Assembly (NCBI RefSeq): GCF_034313845.1
Contig: NZ_JAVIWN010000004.1
Strand: one strand, 5' to 3'
DNA from: Actimicrobium sp034313845
Lineage (GTDB): Bacteria > Pseudomonadota > Gammaproteobacteria > Burkholderiales > Burkholderiaceae_D
DNA length: 64,000 nucleotides
Below, piece after piece: positions 54,537-62,199 of this stretch (position 1 is the stretch's first letter; each line of letters opens with the position of its first letter). A program made the translations under genes and the position numbers. The notes under the pieces were generated by a model. That model saw nothing but the letters and a program-made list of their open reading frames with translations, had not been told where the DNA came from and made no database searches.

Positions 54537-55217
54537 TTAGAGCGGTATGACGCTCAGGAAAAAGCGCGTCAGTAACCCCATCATCTCGGCCGGATCGATG
54601 TGGGTATTGGTACGGTACTCAACACGGGCGTCGGCTACCTGGGTCGAGGCGATGTTATTGCCGCCGACAATGAAGTCAGGATTAACGACACCAGAGAAAC
54701 GTATGAATTCGGTGCCACGATCGAGGCCAACTTGCTTCTCGCCGCTAACCACCAGATAGCCGTTCGCCAGCACGTCAACCACGGTCACGCCAATGGTTCC
54801 GTTGAAATTATTGTTGGAGGTGGCTGCACCCTTGTCGTCGTATTTATTACCGCCACTGGCAGTCAAGGCAAGATCTGCCGTGGTCGTGGCCGGAACACCG
54901 AATACTTTCGGCATCGCGAGATTGGCACTCCCGGTCTTGCTCGACGAAGCCGCTCCGGCTTTACCGGCAGTGGTTCGCTCATTGATCGTAATGGTCAGTG
55001 TGTCACCGACCATGCGCGCACGGCGATCTTCAAACAGAGGGCGATAAGCCGCCGTCTGGAAAATCGCCCCATTACGGCTGGCAAGTGGTGATGGCTGCGG
55101 TGCGACCGGTATGGCTGGTCGTGACACGATCGAGGTGGGTGTCACCGCGCAACCGCTAAACAGACTGACCGTACCCACCAGTAATAGGGCAGAAAACAAA
55201 CGCATGATCAAAGACAT
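54537..55217 (-). CDS. flgH: flagellar L-ring lipoprotein FlgH
   Basis: A 226-residue lipoprotein that forms the outer-membrane L ring. Lipobox LFSGC with Cys23 and the FlgH signature (FEDRRARMVGDTLTITINERTTAGK, then SGVVNPDFIVGGNNIAS) and YRTNTHIDPAEMMGLLTRFF near the end. An in-frame ATG at residue 5 is an alternative start. Confidence 0.96.
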   Translation of the reverse strand: MSLIMRLFSALLLVGTVSLFSGCAVTPTSIVSRPAIPVAPQPSPLASRNGAIFQTAAYRPLFEDRRARMVGDTLTITINERTTAGKAGAASSSKTGSANLAMPKVFGVPATTTADLALTASGGNKYDDKGAATSNNNFNGTIGVTVVDVLANGYLVVSGEKQVGLDRGTEFIRFSGVVNPDFIVGGNNIASTQVADARVEYRTNTHIDPAEMMGLLTRFFLSVIPL

Positions 55218-55242
55218 GTTGGGCTCCAGTCAGACGGCGTTA

Positions 55243-56025
55243 TCAGAGCTGCGACAACTTGGCCAGCATCTGGTCGGAAGTCGAAATCGCCTTGCTGTTG
55301 ATTTCATAGGCACGCTGGGTCTGGATCATGTTGACCAGCTCTTCGACCACGCTCACGTTCGAGGTTTCGACATATCCCTGCGACAGGATGCCCGCGCCGT
55401 TGGTACCCGGCGTATTGGTGTTGGCCGTGCCGGACGCGCCGGTTTCAACGTACAAGTTTTCCCCTTTGCTTTCGAGCCCGGCCGGATTAATGAAGGTGGC
55501 CAGTTGTAGCGCGCCGATCTGGGTCGCTGCGGCAGTTCCTTGCAGGGTGATCGAGATGGTGCCGTCGCGCCCGACTGTCAGTGACTGCGCCGCTGCCGGA
55601 ATCGTGATTGCCGGCTGGATGACGAAGCCGCTCGACGTCACCATCTGGCCCTGACTGTCGATCTGAAACGACCCGTCGCGCGTGTAGGCAGTGGTGCCAT
55701 CAGGCAGTAGCACCTGAAAAAATCCCTGACCCTGGATGGCGACATCCTTGTCATTGCTGGTTTGCTGCAGGTTACCCTGCGCAAAAATCCGTTCGGTGGC
55801 GACTGGTCGCACGCCTGTTCCGAGCTGCAGGCCCGATGGCAACTGGGTCTGCTGCGACGACTGCGCACCGGGCTGACGCAGAGTCTGGTACAGCAAGTCT
55901 TCGAACACCGCGCGGGAACGCTTGAAGCCACTGGTGCTGACGTTGGCCAGGTTGTTTGAAATGACGTCCATCTGCGTCTGTTGCGCCTCCAGGCCCGTCT
56001 TGGAAATCCACAGTGAACGTATCAT
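55243..56025 (-). CDS. flgG: flagellar distal rod protein FlgG
   Basis: A 260-residue distal rod protein. N terminus MIRSLWISKTGLEAQQ with SNNLANVSTSGFKRSR, the middle GVRPVATERIFAQGNLQQTSND region, and the C-terminal SNVSVVEELVNMIQTQRAYEINSK block are typical. Exported by the type III route, so no signal peptide. Same operon as flgB-flgJ. Confidence 0.97.
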   Translation of the reverse strand: MIRSLWISKTGLEAQQTQMDVISNNLANVSTSGFKRSRAVFEDLLYQTLRQPGAQSSQQTQLPSGLQLGTGVRPVATERIFAQGNLQQTSNDKDVAIQGQGFFQVLLPDGTTAYTRDGSFQIDSQGQMVTSSGFVIQPAITIPAAAQSLTVGRDGTISITLQGTAAATQIGALQLATFINPAGLESKGENLYVETGASGTANTNTPGTNGAGILSQGYVETSNVSVVEELVNMIQTQRAYEINSKAISTSDQMLAKLSQL

Positions 56026-56180
56026 TTTCTTGCTCCAGGAAAGCGGTCATTACGGGAACCGATGCCAGTGCTGGCAGTCGGTCAGTACGGCCATTGTGCG
56101 TGAGGCAGGCCAGAACTGATGCGGGGAGATGGGACCATTTTCAGGGCCTGATCGCGCTTTGCCGCGCGGCCCCGTTCCGA

Positions 56181-56918
56181 TTAAAACGCCAGGATCTGGG
56201 CGGCTTTGGACGAATTGGTTTCTGCATTTTTGAGCAGGCTCATGTGCATTTCGAACTGGCGCGACAGACTGATCATATTGACCATCGCATCGACCACGCT
56301 GACATTGCTGCTTTCCAGCGCACCACTGACCAGTGCCACATTGGGATCGGCTTCGACCCCGTCGGTACTCTTGACCCGAAACAGCGTGTCGTCGCCGCGA
56401 GTCATTGTCTCTTCGGGCGGATTGACCAGTTTGATGCGACCAATGATGACAGCCTGTCCCGGCTTGGAGCCGGACTCCACCGATGACACCGTGCCGTCTT
56501 TGGCGATCGTTACATTCACGTCAGGCGGGATCGTGATCGGACCACCGTCACCAACAATATTGAATCCGCCTTGCGTTTGCAGCAGACCGTTTTCATTGAC
56601 CTTCAAGCTGCCATGACGGGTGTAAGCTTCCGAACCGTCCGGCATCTCCAGGGCCAGCCAACCCTTACCCTGGATGGCAACGTCGAGCGTGCGGCCGGTC
56701 TCCTGGAATGCCCCTTGCGAAAAATCGGTACCCGCAGTCGAGTCAACCACAAAGGCTCGCGTAGCCAGTCCCGGCCCTTGTACAGGTACTGCCCGGAACG
56801 TATCGAGCTGCGCCCGAAAGCCTGTCGTCGTCGCATTGGCGAGGTTGTTGGCGGTCGTACTTTGCTGCTCCATCACATGTTTGGCACCGGTCATCGCGGT
56901 GTAGATCATCCGGTCCAT
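56181..56918 (-). CDS. flgF: flagellar proximal rod protein FlgF
   Basis: A 245-residue rod protein with the rod/hook N terminus (TAMTGAKHVMEQQSTTANNLANATTTGFRAQ) and the C-terminal SNVSVVDAMVNMISLSRQFEMHMSLL. The gap to flgG is 155 bp, wider than elsewhere in the operon, and holds no gene. Confidence 0.96.
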   Translation of the reverse strand: MDRMIYTAMTGAKHVMEQQSTTANNLANATTTGFRAQLDTFRAVPVQGPGLATRAFVVDSTAGTDFSQGAFQETGRTLDVAIQGKGWLALEMPDGSEAYTRHGSLKVNENGLLQTQGGFNIVGDGGPITIPPDVNVTIAKDGTVSSVESGSKPGQAVIIGRIKLVNPPEETMTRGDDTLFRVKSTDGVEADPNVALVSGALESSNVSVVDAMVNMISLSRQFEMHMSLLKNAETNSSKAAQILAF

Positions 56919-56951
56919 TCAAGACTCCCTGTCGCTGTCAGCGATTAATAA

Positions 56952-58184
56952 TTAACGCAGATTGACCAGCGTCTGCAGCACCTGATCCTGGGTCTTGATG
57001 GTTTGCGCGTTGGCCTGATAAAAACGCTGGGCAGTAATCATGTTCACCAGTTCAGCAGTCAGATCGACGTTCGAATCCTCGACCGCCGACGATTGCAGAA
57101 CACCAAGATTGCCGGAGCTCGGCGTGCCGACCAGCGGCCCACCGGAGGCTGCCGTTTCGGTCCAGACATTGTTGCCGAGATTTTGCAAGCCGTTCGGGTT
57201 GGTAAAGTTGGACAACACGACCTGTCCCAGCGTGGCTGACTTGCCGTTCGTGTAACGACCGGAGATGATGCCATCCGCGCCAGTGGAGAAGCCGGACAGC
57301 TTGCCCGACGTGTAGCCATCCTGGCTCTGCGTATTCAGACCGAAGGTCGAGCCGAATTGCGTTGTTCCGGTGAAATCAAAATTGAACGTCAGCAAACTGG
57401 CACCCGGCGTGGTCGCCGCCGTCACCGTGGAAACAAACGGCTGTACTGGCAGCGCGGTCAGCCCGCCGTCGGTATTAAATGACAGAGTACCGATTAGCGG
57501 GCTCGTCAGCGGGTTCCCGTCGACAGTGCCATAGACATCCCAAGTGCTGGCAACCGGGGGAGCTGCCTTCACGAAATAAGATTGCAGCACATGCGAATTG
57601 CCGAGGGAATCGAAGATCGAGACCGATGTCGAGCGATTGTAGGTGAGCGGATCATTCTGGTCGAAAGGCGTTTTTGACGGTGTTACCTCACGCGAATCCA
57701 GGTTTACCAGCAGCTTGACGTCTTTCGTCTTGTTCGGTGCGAGGTCAGCCGTGTTGATGACCAGGTCCGTGGGCGTTCCGGTCGCCAGGGTACCCGTCGA
57801 GGTAACGGCAAAGCCGGATAGATGCGCACCCTTCGAATTGACAATCCCGCCATTTTTGTCGAGCTGGAACTGGCCGTTGCGGCTGTAAGTGATCGCCCCA
57901 CCACTGCTGAGCCGAAAAAATCCACCGCCGTTGATGGCGAGGTCGAGCGGATTATTCGACGCGGTCACGTTACCTTGGGTAAATTGCTGCGCCACCGTCG
58001 CTACGCTGGTGCCGATCCCGACTTGAGAAGCACCACCGCCTGTTAGTGAACTGGCGTACACGTCCGCAAACTGCGCTTGCGCGCTCTTGAAACCGACGGT
58101 GCTGGAATTGGCGACGTTATTGCCGGTCACTTCGAGACTTTTGGAGGCGGCATTCAGGCCGCTCAAACCTTGCTGAAAACCCAT
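56952..58184 (-). CDS. flgE: flagellar hook protein FlgE
   Basis: A 410-residue hook subunit. N terminus MGFQQGLSGLNAASKSLEVTGNNVANSSTVGFK, variable middle D1/D2 domains, and the C-terminal SNVDLTAELVNMITAQRFYQANAQTIKTQDQVLQTLVNLR. Hook length is set by FliK from this locus. Confidence 0.97.
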   Translation of the reverse strand: MGFQQGLSGLNAASKSLEVTGNNVANSSTVGFKSAQAQFADVYASSLTGGGASQVGIGTSVATVAQQFTQGNVTASNNPLDLAINGGGFFRLSSGGAITYSRNGQFQLDKNGGIVNSKGAHLSGFAVTSTGTLATGTPTDLVINTADLAPNKTKDVKLLVNLDSREVTPSKTPFDQNDPLTYNRSTSVSIFDSLGNSHVLQSYFVKAAPPVASTWDVYGTVDGNPLTSPLIGTLSFNTDGGLTALPVQPFVSTVTAATTPGASLLTFNFDFTGTTQFGSTFGLNTQSQDGYTSGKLSGFSTGADGIISGRYTNGKSATLGQVVLSNFTNPNGLQNLGNNVWTETAASGGPLVGTPSSGNLGVLQSSAVEDSNVDLTAELVNMITAQRFYQANAQTIKTQDQVLQTLVNLR

Positions 58185-58217
58185 GATGTACTCCCTGGAA
58201 GAGGATTGAACGACTGA

Positions 58218-58886
58218 TTAAAGAATTTGGCGCACGTCCGTCATGCCAATTGCACCAAGATTAGTGACATTGAGCTTGACGCCGGTAGCGCTGGTCGACA
58301 CGCTCGACACTTGCCCGAACCCGAGTGCAGTGGCGCTTACCGAGGTTGATCCTGCACTTGCTGCGACACTGAAGGTGTAAGCGCCATCGGCCGCCTTGCT
58401 GCCATCGTCTTTGATGCCATCCCAGGTCAGGGCCAGCGTGCCGGCATCCTTGGCACCGAGGTCCATCGTATGCACTGCCACACCATTGACATCCTTGACC
58501 GTCACCATGACTTTTTCTGCCGGGGCCGCCAGGTCCACACCGAAGATGGACGTATTCGACGCCAGTGCAAGCTGATTACCCGGAGCCAGCACGCCATGAC
58601 CGATCATGCCGGCAGCCTGCACGGCCTGACCGGATTGCTGGCTGGTGATCATTGACTCAAGTGTCGTGTTCATCTTGTCGATACCGCTGACCGTTGACAA
58701 TTGGGCCAGTTGGCTCGTGACCTGTGCATTGTCGAGCGGATTGAGCGGGTCCTGGTTTTTCATCTGCGTGACCAGCAGTTTCATGAACCGGTCCTGCGTC
58801 GCACTGGCGCTGGCGGCAGCGGTAGTGGCCGGATTCATGGTGGCCAGCAAGGAGGTTGAAGCAACGTTATTGGTAATGGCAGTCAT
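58218..58886 (-). CDS. flgD: flagellar hook cap/assembly protein FlgD
   Basis: A 222-residue hook scaffold that caps the growing hook. FMKLLVTQMKNQDPLNPLDNAQVTSQLAQLSTVSGIDKMN near the N terminus is the family signature; the C-terminal part has the FlgD Tudor-like and Ig-like domain (VMVTVKDVNGVAVHT, LTWDGIKDDGSKAADGAYTFSV). 33 bp before flgE. Confidence 0.96.
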   Translation of the reverse strand: MTAITNNVASTSLLATMNPATTAAASASATQDRFMKLLVTQMKNQDPLNPLDNAQVTSQLAQLSTVSGIDKMNTTLESMITSQQSGQAVQAAGMIGHGVLAPGNQLALASNTSIFGVDLAAPAEKVMVTVKDVNGVAVHTMDLGAKDAGTLALTWDGIKDDGSKAADGAYTFSVAASAGSTSVSATALGFGQVSSVSTSATGVKLNVTNLGAIGMTDVRQIL

Positions 58887-58906
58887 CGGAGTTGTCCTGG
58901 AAGGTT

Positions 58907-59314
58907 TTACTGACCAATGGTCAGGGTTTTCAGCAGCAGCGTCTTGGCTGAATTCATTGTTTCGACATTGGTTTGATAGGATCGTGATGCCGAGATCATG
59001 TTGACCATTTCCTCGACGACATTCACGTTGGGCATCGACACATATCCTTTTTCATCCGCCTGCGGATGTTTCGGGTCGTACACCAAACGCGGTGGTGCCG
59101 TATCTTCGAGTACTTTATCGACCTTCACGCCACTGGCTGCCGCGTCTCCACCAATCGGCACAGCCCTGAAAACAACCTGCTTGGCCTTGTAGACTTCGCC
59201 GTTTGTACTGGTGGTGCTGTCGGCATTGGCAATGTTCGACGCGACCACATTGAGTCGCTGGGACTGCGCACTCATGGCCGATCCCGCCACGTTAAAAATA
59301 TTAAACAGTGACAT
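58907..59314 (-). CDS. flgC: flagellar proximal rod protein FlgC
   Basis: A 135-residue rod protein: SLFNIFNVAGSAMSAQSQRLNVVASNIANADS at the N terminus and MVNMISASRSYQTNVETMNSAKTLLLKTLTIGQ at the C terminus. Follows flgB by 5 bp. Confidence 0.96.
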   Translation of the reverse strand: MSLFNIFNVAGSAMSAQSQRLNVVASNIANADSTTSTNGEVYKAKQVVFRAVPIGGDAAASGVKVDKVLEDTAPPRLVYDPKHPQADEKGYVSMPNVNVVEEMVNMISASRSYQTNVETMNSAKTLLLKTLTIGQ

Positions 59315-59319
59315 GGCAG

Positions 59320-59772
59320 TTATCCTTGTATCGCGCTGAGCATGCTCTTGATCTGGCCACTGATCATCGTAATACCAGCCTCATAACGAATCGCATTATC
59401 GGCAAACTGGTTGCGCTCGACGTCCATGTCGACCGTATTGCCATCAACGGCACCTTGCTGAATATTTCTATAAAGCAAAGGTACACCGTTGACGCCGCTA
59501 CTGCCACCGTTGACTGCTTTGGCGGACAAGTGGGTCGTCGAGGTCCGCGCCAGTGCTGCGGGCAGCACTGCGGCTGCTTCGTTTCCGGTGCCGGTTACTG
59601 TACCGCTGCGAGCCAGTGCCGATTTCATTGCACTATTGAAGTCAATATCGCGCGCCTTGTAGTTAGGCGTATCCGCATTGGCGATGTTCGATGCAATCAA
59701 TTGCTGGCGCTGCCCGCGCAGGCTCAGGGCGGTTTCGTTGAAACGCAGGTAGTCGTCCAGTTTTCCGATCAT
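59320..59772 (-). CDS. flgB: flagellar proximal rod protein FlgB
   Basis: A 150-residue rod protein with the FlgB signature (NETALSLRGQRQQLIASNIANADTPNYKARDIDF). First gene of the long minus-strand flgBCDEFGHIJ run; divergent from flgA. Confidence 0.96.
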   Translation of the reverse strand: MIGKLDDYLRFNETALSLRGQRQQLIASNIANADTPNYKARDIDFNSAMKSALARSGTVTGTGNEAAAVLPAALARTSTTHLSAKAVNGGSSGVNGVPLLYRNIQQGAVDGNTVDMDVERNQFADNAIRYEAGITMISGQIKSMLSAIQG

Positions 59773-59944
59773 GGCACTCTCCGTTTATGCAGGCCGATTC
59801 GACAGTGGTCTTACGCAACTCTGATAATACGGAGGTCACCACCATCCTGATCAGGCGATCAGATCAGGGAAATATGCTCTGTTTGGCGCTTGGCTCGCAT
59901 TGCTGGCCGTTACCATCAAATCTGCTTTTCTTATACTGACTGCC
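59773..59944. promoter_or_regulatory. flgB/flgA divergent control region
   Basis: Contains the perfect palindrome CCTGATCAGG (59846-59855) and a further GATCAGG at 59862-59868 in inverted relation to CCTGATC, giving three half sites over 23 bp. Flagellar class II genes are usually activated from such divergent regions; a binding site for the FlhDC-type activator is a guess. Confidence 0.4.
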
Positions 59945-60637
59945 ATGAAAATACCGATTGTCGTTCTCGCCTGTCTGTTGTCGCTGCCTGCGATGGCCCA
60001 ACTTAACGCGCCACGTCAGGACCCTGACGCCATTCGCGGCACGATAGCGCAATTCTTGCGTATCCAGTCTGCTGGCTCGCCGGGAGAGGTGACGATCACC
60101 GTCGGTCAACTCGATGCCAGGATGAACCTGCCCGCCTGCCCGGCCCCCGAGGCATTTCTGCCGGCAGGCAGTCGGGTCTGGGGCAAAACCAGCGTCGGCG
60201 TGCGGTGTCTCGCACCGTCACCGTGGACTGTGTATGTGACAGCTCAGGTAAAGGTGATTGCCGACTATGTCGCCAGTGCCGTACCGCTGGTAAAAGGACA
60301 AGTGGTCGGCCAGAACGACGTGATGCGCATGAAAGGCGACCTGACCACATTGCCATCGGGCGTTCTTACCGATACGGCGCAAGCGATCGGCCGTACCGTA
60401 GCGATGTCGGTCGGCATGGGGAATCCGATGCGGGTCGATTCGCTGCGCATTGAGCAAGTTGTACAACAGGGACAGGCTATCCGGCTGATATCGAGCGGGC
60501 CGGGTTTTTCGGTCGCCACGGAAGGACGCGCGCTCAACAATGCAGCGGAAGGTCAGATCGCGCAGGCTCGCACGGCAGCCGGACAAGTCGTCAGCGGAGT
60601 GGCAAGGGCGGGCGGGTACGTGGATGTGACGTATTAG
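59945..60637 (+). CDS. flgA: P-ring assembly chaperone FlgA
   Basis: A 230-residue periplasmic chaperone for the P ring. Signal peptide of 19 residues (IVVLACLLSLPAMAQ), an SAF-like middle domain (WTVYVTAQVKVIADYVASAVPLVKGQVV) and the terminal ALNNAAEGQIAQARTAAGQVVSGVARAGGYVDV block. ATG at 59945 chosen because earlier codons in the frame have no ATG/GTG with ribosome site. Confidence 0.93.
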   Translation: MKIPIVVLACLLSLPAMAQLNAPRQDPDAIRGTIAQFLRIQSAGSPGEVTITVGQLDARMNLPACPAPEAFLPAGSRVWGKTSVGVRCLAPSPWTVYVTAQVKVIADYVASAVPLVKGQVVGQNDVMRMKGDLTTLPSGVLTDTAQAIGRTVAMSVGMGNPMRVDSLRIEQVVQQGQAIRLISSGPGFSVATEGRALNNAAEGQIAQARTAAGQVVSGVARAGGYVDVTY

Positions 60638-60670
60638 CCCGTTTTATGTGTCCGCCAGCAAAATAAATCC

Positions 60671-60697
60671 TCAAGTATTTTTTGCTTATGCCGTAAT
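60671..60697 (+). promoter_or_regulatory. sigma-28 (FliA) promoter of flgM
   Basis: TCAA (60671-60674), 15 bases, then GCCGTAAT (60690-60697), the same layout as ahead of flgK and close to the FliA consensus. It would let FliA drive its own antagonist. Start codon is 48 bp downstream. Confidence 0.75.
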
Positions 60698-60744
60698 GAG
60701 ACCATGAACCGGGGTGTTTTGCCCTGACCCACCAAGGAAACATC

Positions 60745-61044
60745 GTGGAAATTAATGACTCTTTTAAGAAAACTGGCCCTGTCGGCGCGTCATCGACGAC
60801 TGCCAAGGCCAGTGCGAGCAAAGGTGCCGAAAAAGCCGAACCAGCCAAAACTAATTCGCAATCAGACAACGTAAAAATTTCAGCACAAGCGCAGGCAATC
60901 GGCGGCAGCAGTACGTTCGATGTCAAGAAAGTTAATGAAATCAAGGCAGCGATCGCCAGCGGTACATTTCAGGTCAATCCTGAAAAAGTCGCCAACGGCC
61001 TGATCGATACCGTCAAGGATCTGCTGTCTTCACGTAAAGGTTAA
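60745..61044 (+). CDS. flgM: anti-sigma-28 factor FlgM
   Basis: A 99-residue inhibitor of FliA that is exported through the completed hook. Starts at GTG (60745) with AAGGAAACATC ahead; begins MEINDSFKK. The C-terminal sigma-binding part carries DNVKISAQAQ, VKKVNEIKAAIASGTFQVNPEKVANGLI and LL near the end. The N-terminal half is low-complexity Ala/Lys/Ser, as in relatives. Confidence 0.95.
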   Translation: MEINDSFKKTGPVGASSTTAKASASKGAEKAEPAKTNSQSDNVKISAQAQAIGGSSTFDVKKVNEIKAAIASGTFQVNPEKVANGLIDTVKDLLSSRKG

Positions 61045-61046
61045 TC

Positions 61047-61514
61047 ATGGTTACGCTCGCTTCCGGTCCCGCTTCCAGCCTCGCAGAGGAAAAGCAAGTC
61101 ACACGCAACTTGCTGGAACTGCTGCAACAGGAGCAGGGAAAACTGATCGAAGCCAGCATCACCGGACTACCTGAACTGATTCAAGCAAAGGCACTGGCCG
61201 TCACACAACTGACGACGCTCACCAAGACGCGCCATGCGTTACTCGATGCTGCAGGCTTTGCCGCCAGCGAGCGCGGGATGCGCGATTGGATCGCAGTGCA
61301 CCAGCCGGCGGATACCGAATGGCTGGCACTGGTGGCGTTGGGTGCCGAAGCCCGGGAAATGAATCGTATCAACGGCATGCTGATTGGCCGCCACATGATG
61401 CGCAATCAGACAGAGCTCAATATCTTGCAGGGTAAGACCCAGCGCAGTAATTTGTATGGTGCCGATGGTCAATCAACCGGCAGCGGTCGGGGCCGAGGCC
61501 TTGCAATAGGATAA
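61047..61514 (+). CDS. flgN: flagellar export chaperone FlgN
   Basis: A 155-residue helical chaperone for FlgK and FlgL. Coiled-coil helices in LEEL-like NLLELLQQEQGKLIEASI and a QAKALAVTQLTTL block match the family. 2 bp after flgM, so both are expressed together from the sigma-28 promoter. Confidence 0.92.
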   Translation: MVTLASGPASSLAEEKQVTRNLLELLQQEQGKLIEASITGLPELIQAKALAVTQLTTLTKTRHALLDAAGFAASERGMRDWIAVHQPADTEWLALVALGAEAREMNRINGMLIGRHMMRNQTELNILQGKTQRSNLYGADGQSTGSGRGRGLAIG

Positions 61515-61545
61515 AAAAAAGATGCGCGAGGCGCATCTTTTTTTT
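61513..61545. terminator. bidirectional rho-independent terminator
   Basis: GATGCGC / GCGCATC stem with GAG loop is flanked by eight A on the left and eight T on the right, so it can stop transcription from flgMN (+) and from the cytochrome gene (-). It lies directly between the two convergent stops. Confidence 0.92.
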
Positions 61546-61547
61546 GA

Positions 61548-62123
61548 TCAGTGCAAGTTGGTCAGGTAGTGACCAAGATTGATGATGTCTTCTTCAGTCA
61601 GTGACTTCGATACGGCCGACATGTTGCCAGCATCATTGGTACGGGTATGCGCCTTGAAGTCGGTCAGTTGCTTGACCACGTAATCGTAGTGCTGGCCACT
61701 CAATTTTGGAATTTCATTCTGCCCTTTCATGCCGCCCAGATGGCACATCGAGCACAGATTTTCTTCCGCCTTGATAAAGCCCAGTTTGACCCGCTCCGGA
61801 TCCGCCTTGAAATCAATAAGCACGGGTTTTTGCTCGGCAAAATAAGCCGCCAGGTTTTGCATGTCTTCCTTCGACAGATTCGCAGCCATCGGTGACATCA
61901 TCGGATTGGCGCGCGCCCCTTCCTTGTAATCTCTCAATTGCAAATACAGATAGCGTGCTGACTGACCTGCCAGCACCGGAAACATCGGCACCGTCGAATT
62001 CCCGTTGGCACCGTGGCATGCCACGCAAGTCTGTGCTTTTTCCTGACCAGCGGCGATATCGACTGCCTGCGCAGGCAATATCACTGCGGTTAAAAGTACC
62101 AACAATAACTGCTTTAATGTCAT
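61548..62123 (-). CDS. diheme cytochrome c4-type protein
   Basis: A 191-residue periplasmic cytochrome with a signal peptide (about 20 residues, ending AQA) and two heme c sites, CVACH (C33-H37) and CSMCH (C124-H128). Likely axial methionines are in MSPMAANL near M79 and GNMSAVSKSL late in the protein. The two-domain layout matches c4-type cytochromes that carry electrons to terminal oxidases. It follows the PQQ dehydrogenase gene on the same strand with a hairpin between, so it is a plausible electron acceptor for that enzyme. Confidence 0.9.
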   Translation of the reverse strand: MTLKQLLLVLLTAVILPAQAVDIAAGQEKAQTCVACHGANGNSTVPMFPVLAGQSARYLYLQLRDYKEGARANPMMSPMAANLSKEDMQNLAAYFAEQKPVLIDFKADPERVKLGFIKAEENLCSMCHLGGMKGQNEIPKLSGQHYDYVVKQLTDFKAHTRTNDAGNMSAVSKSLTEEDIINLGHYLTNLH

Positions 62124-62144
62124 GGTAATTCCCGTTCAAAAGAA

Positions 62145-62171
62145 AAAGAGGCCGCATTATGCGGCCTCTTT
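62145..62171 (-). terminator. rho-independent terminator after the PQQ dehydrogenase gene
   Basis: Perfect 12-bp stem AAAGAGGCCGCA / TGCGGCCTCTTT with loop TTA. On the minus strand it runs into TTTTTCTTTT. It sits between the dehydrogenase and the cytochrome genes and should cut most read-through, so the cytochrome probably has its own promoter or is made in lower amount. Confidence 0.88.
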
Positions 62172-62199
62172 CAGTTACCTCATTTGCTAAACAATCCGA

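Noticed and set aside
59883..59899. A possible sigma-54 promoter ahead of flgA (TTGGCGCTTGGCTCGCA)
   Set aside because: Has GG-N10-GC spacing but three mismatches at conserved bases, and flagella of this bacterial group are usually under FlhDC and FliA. Too weak to list.
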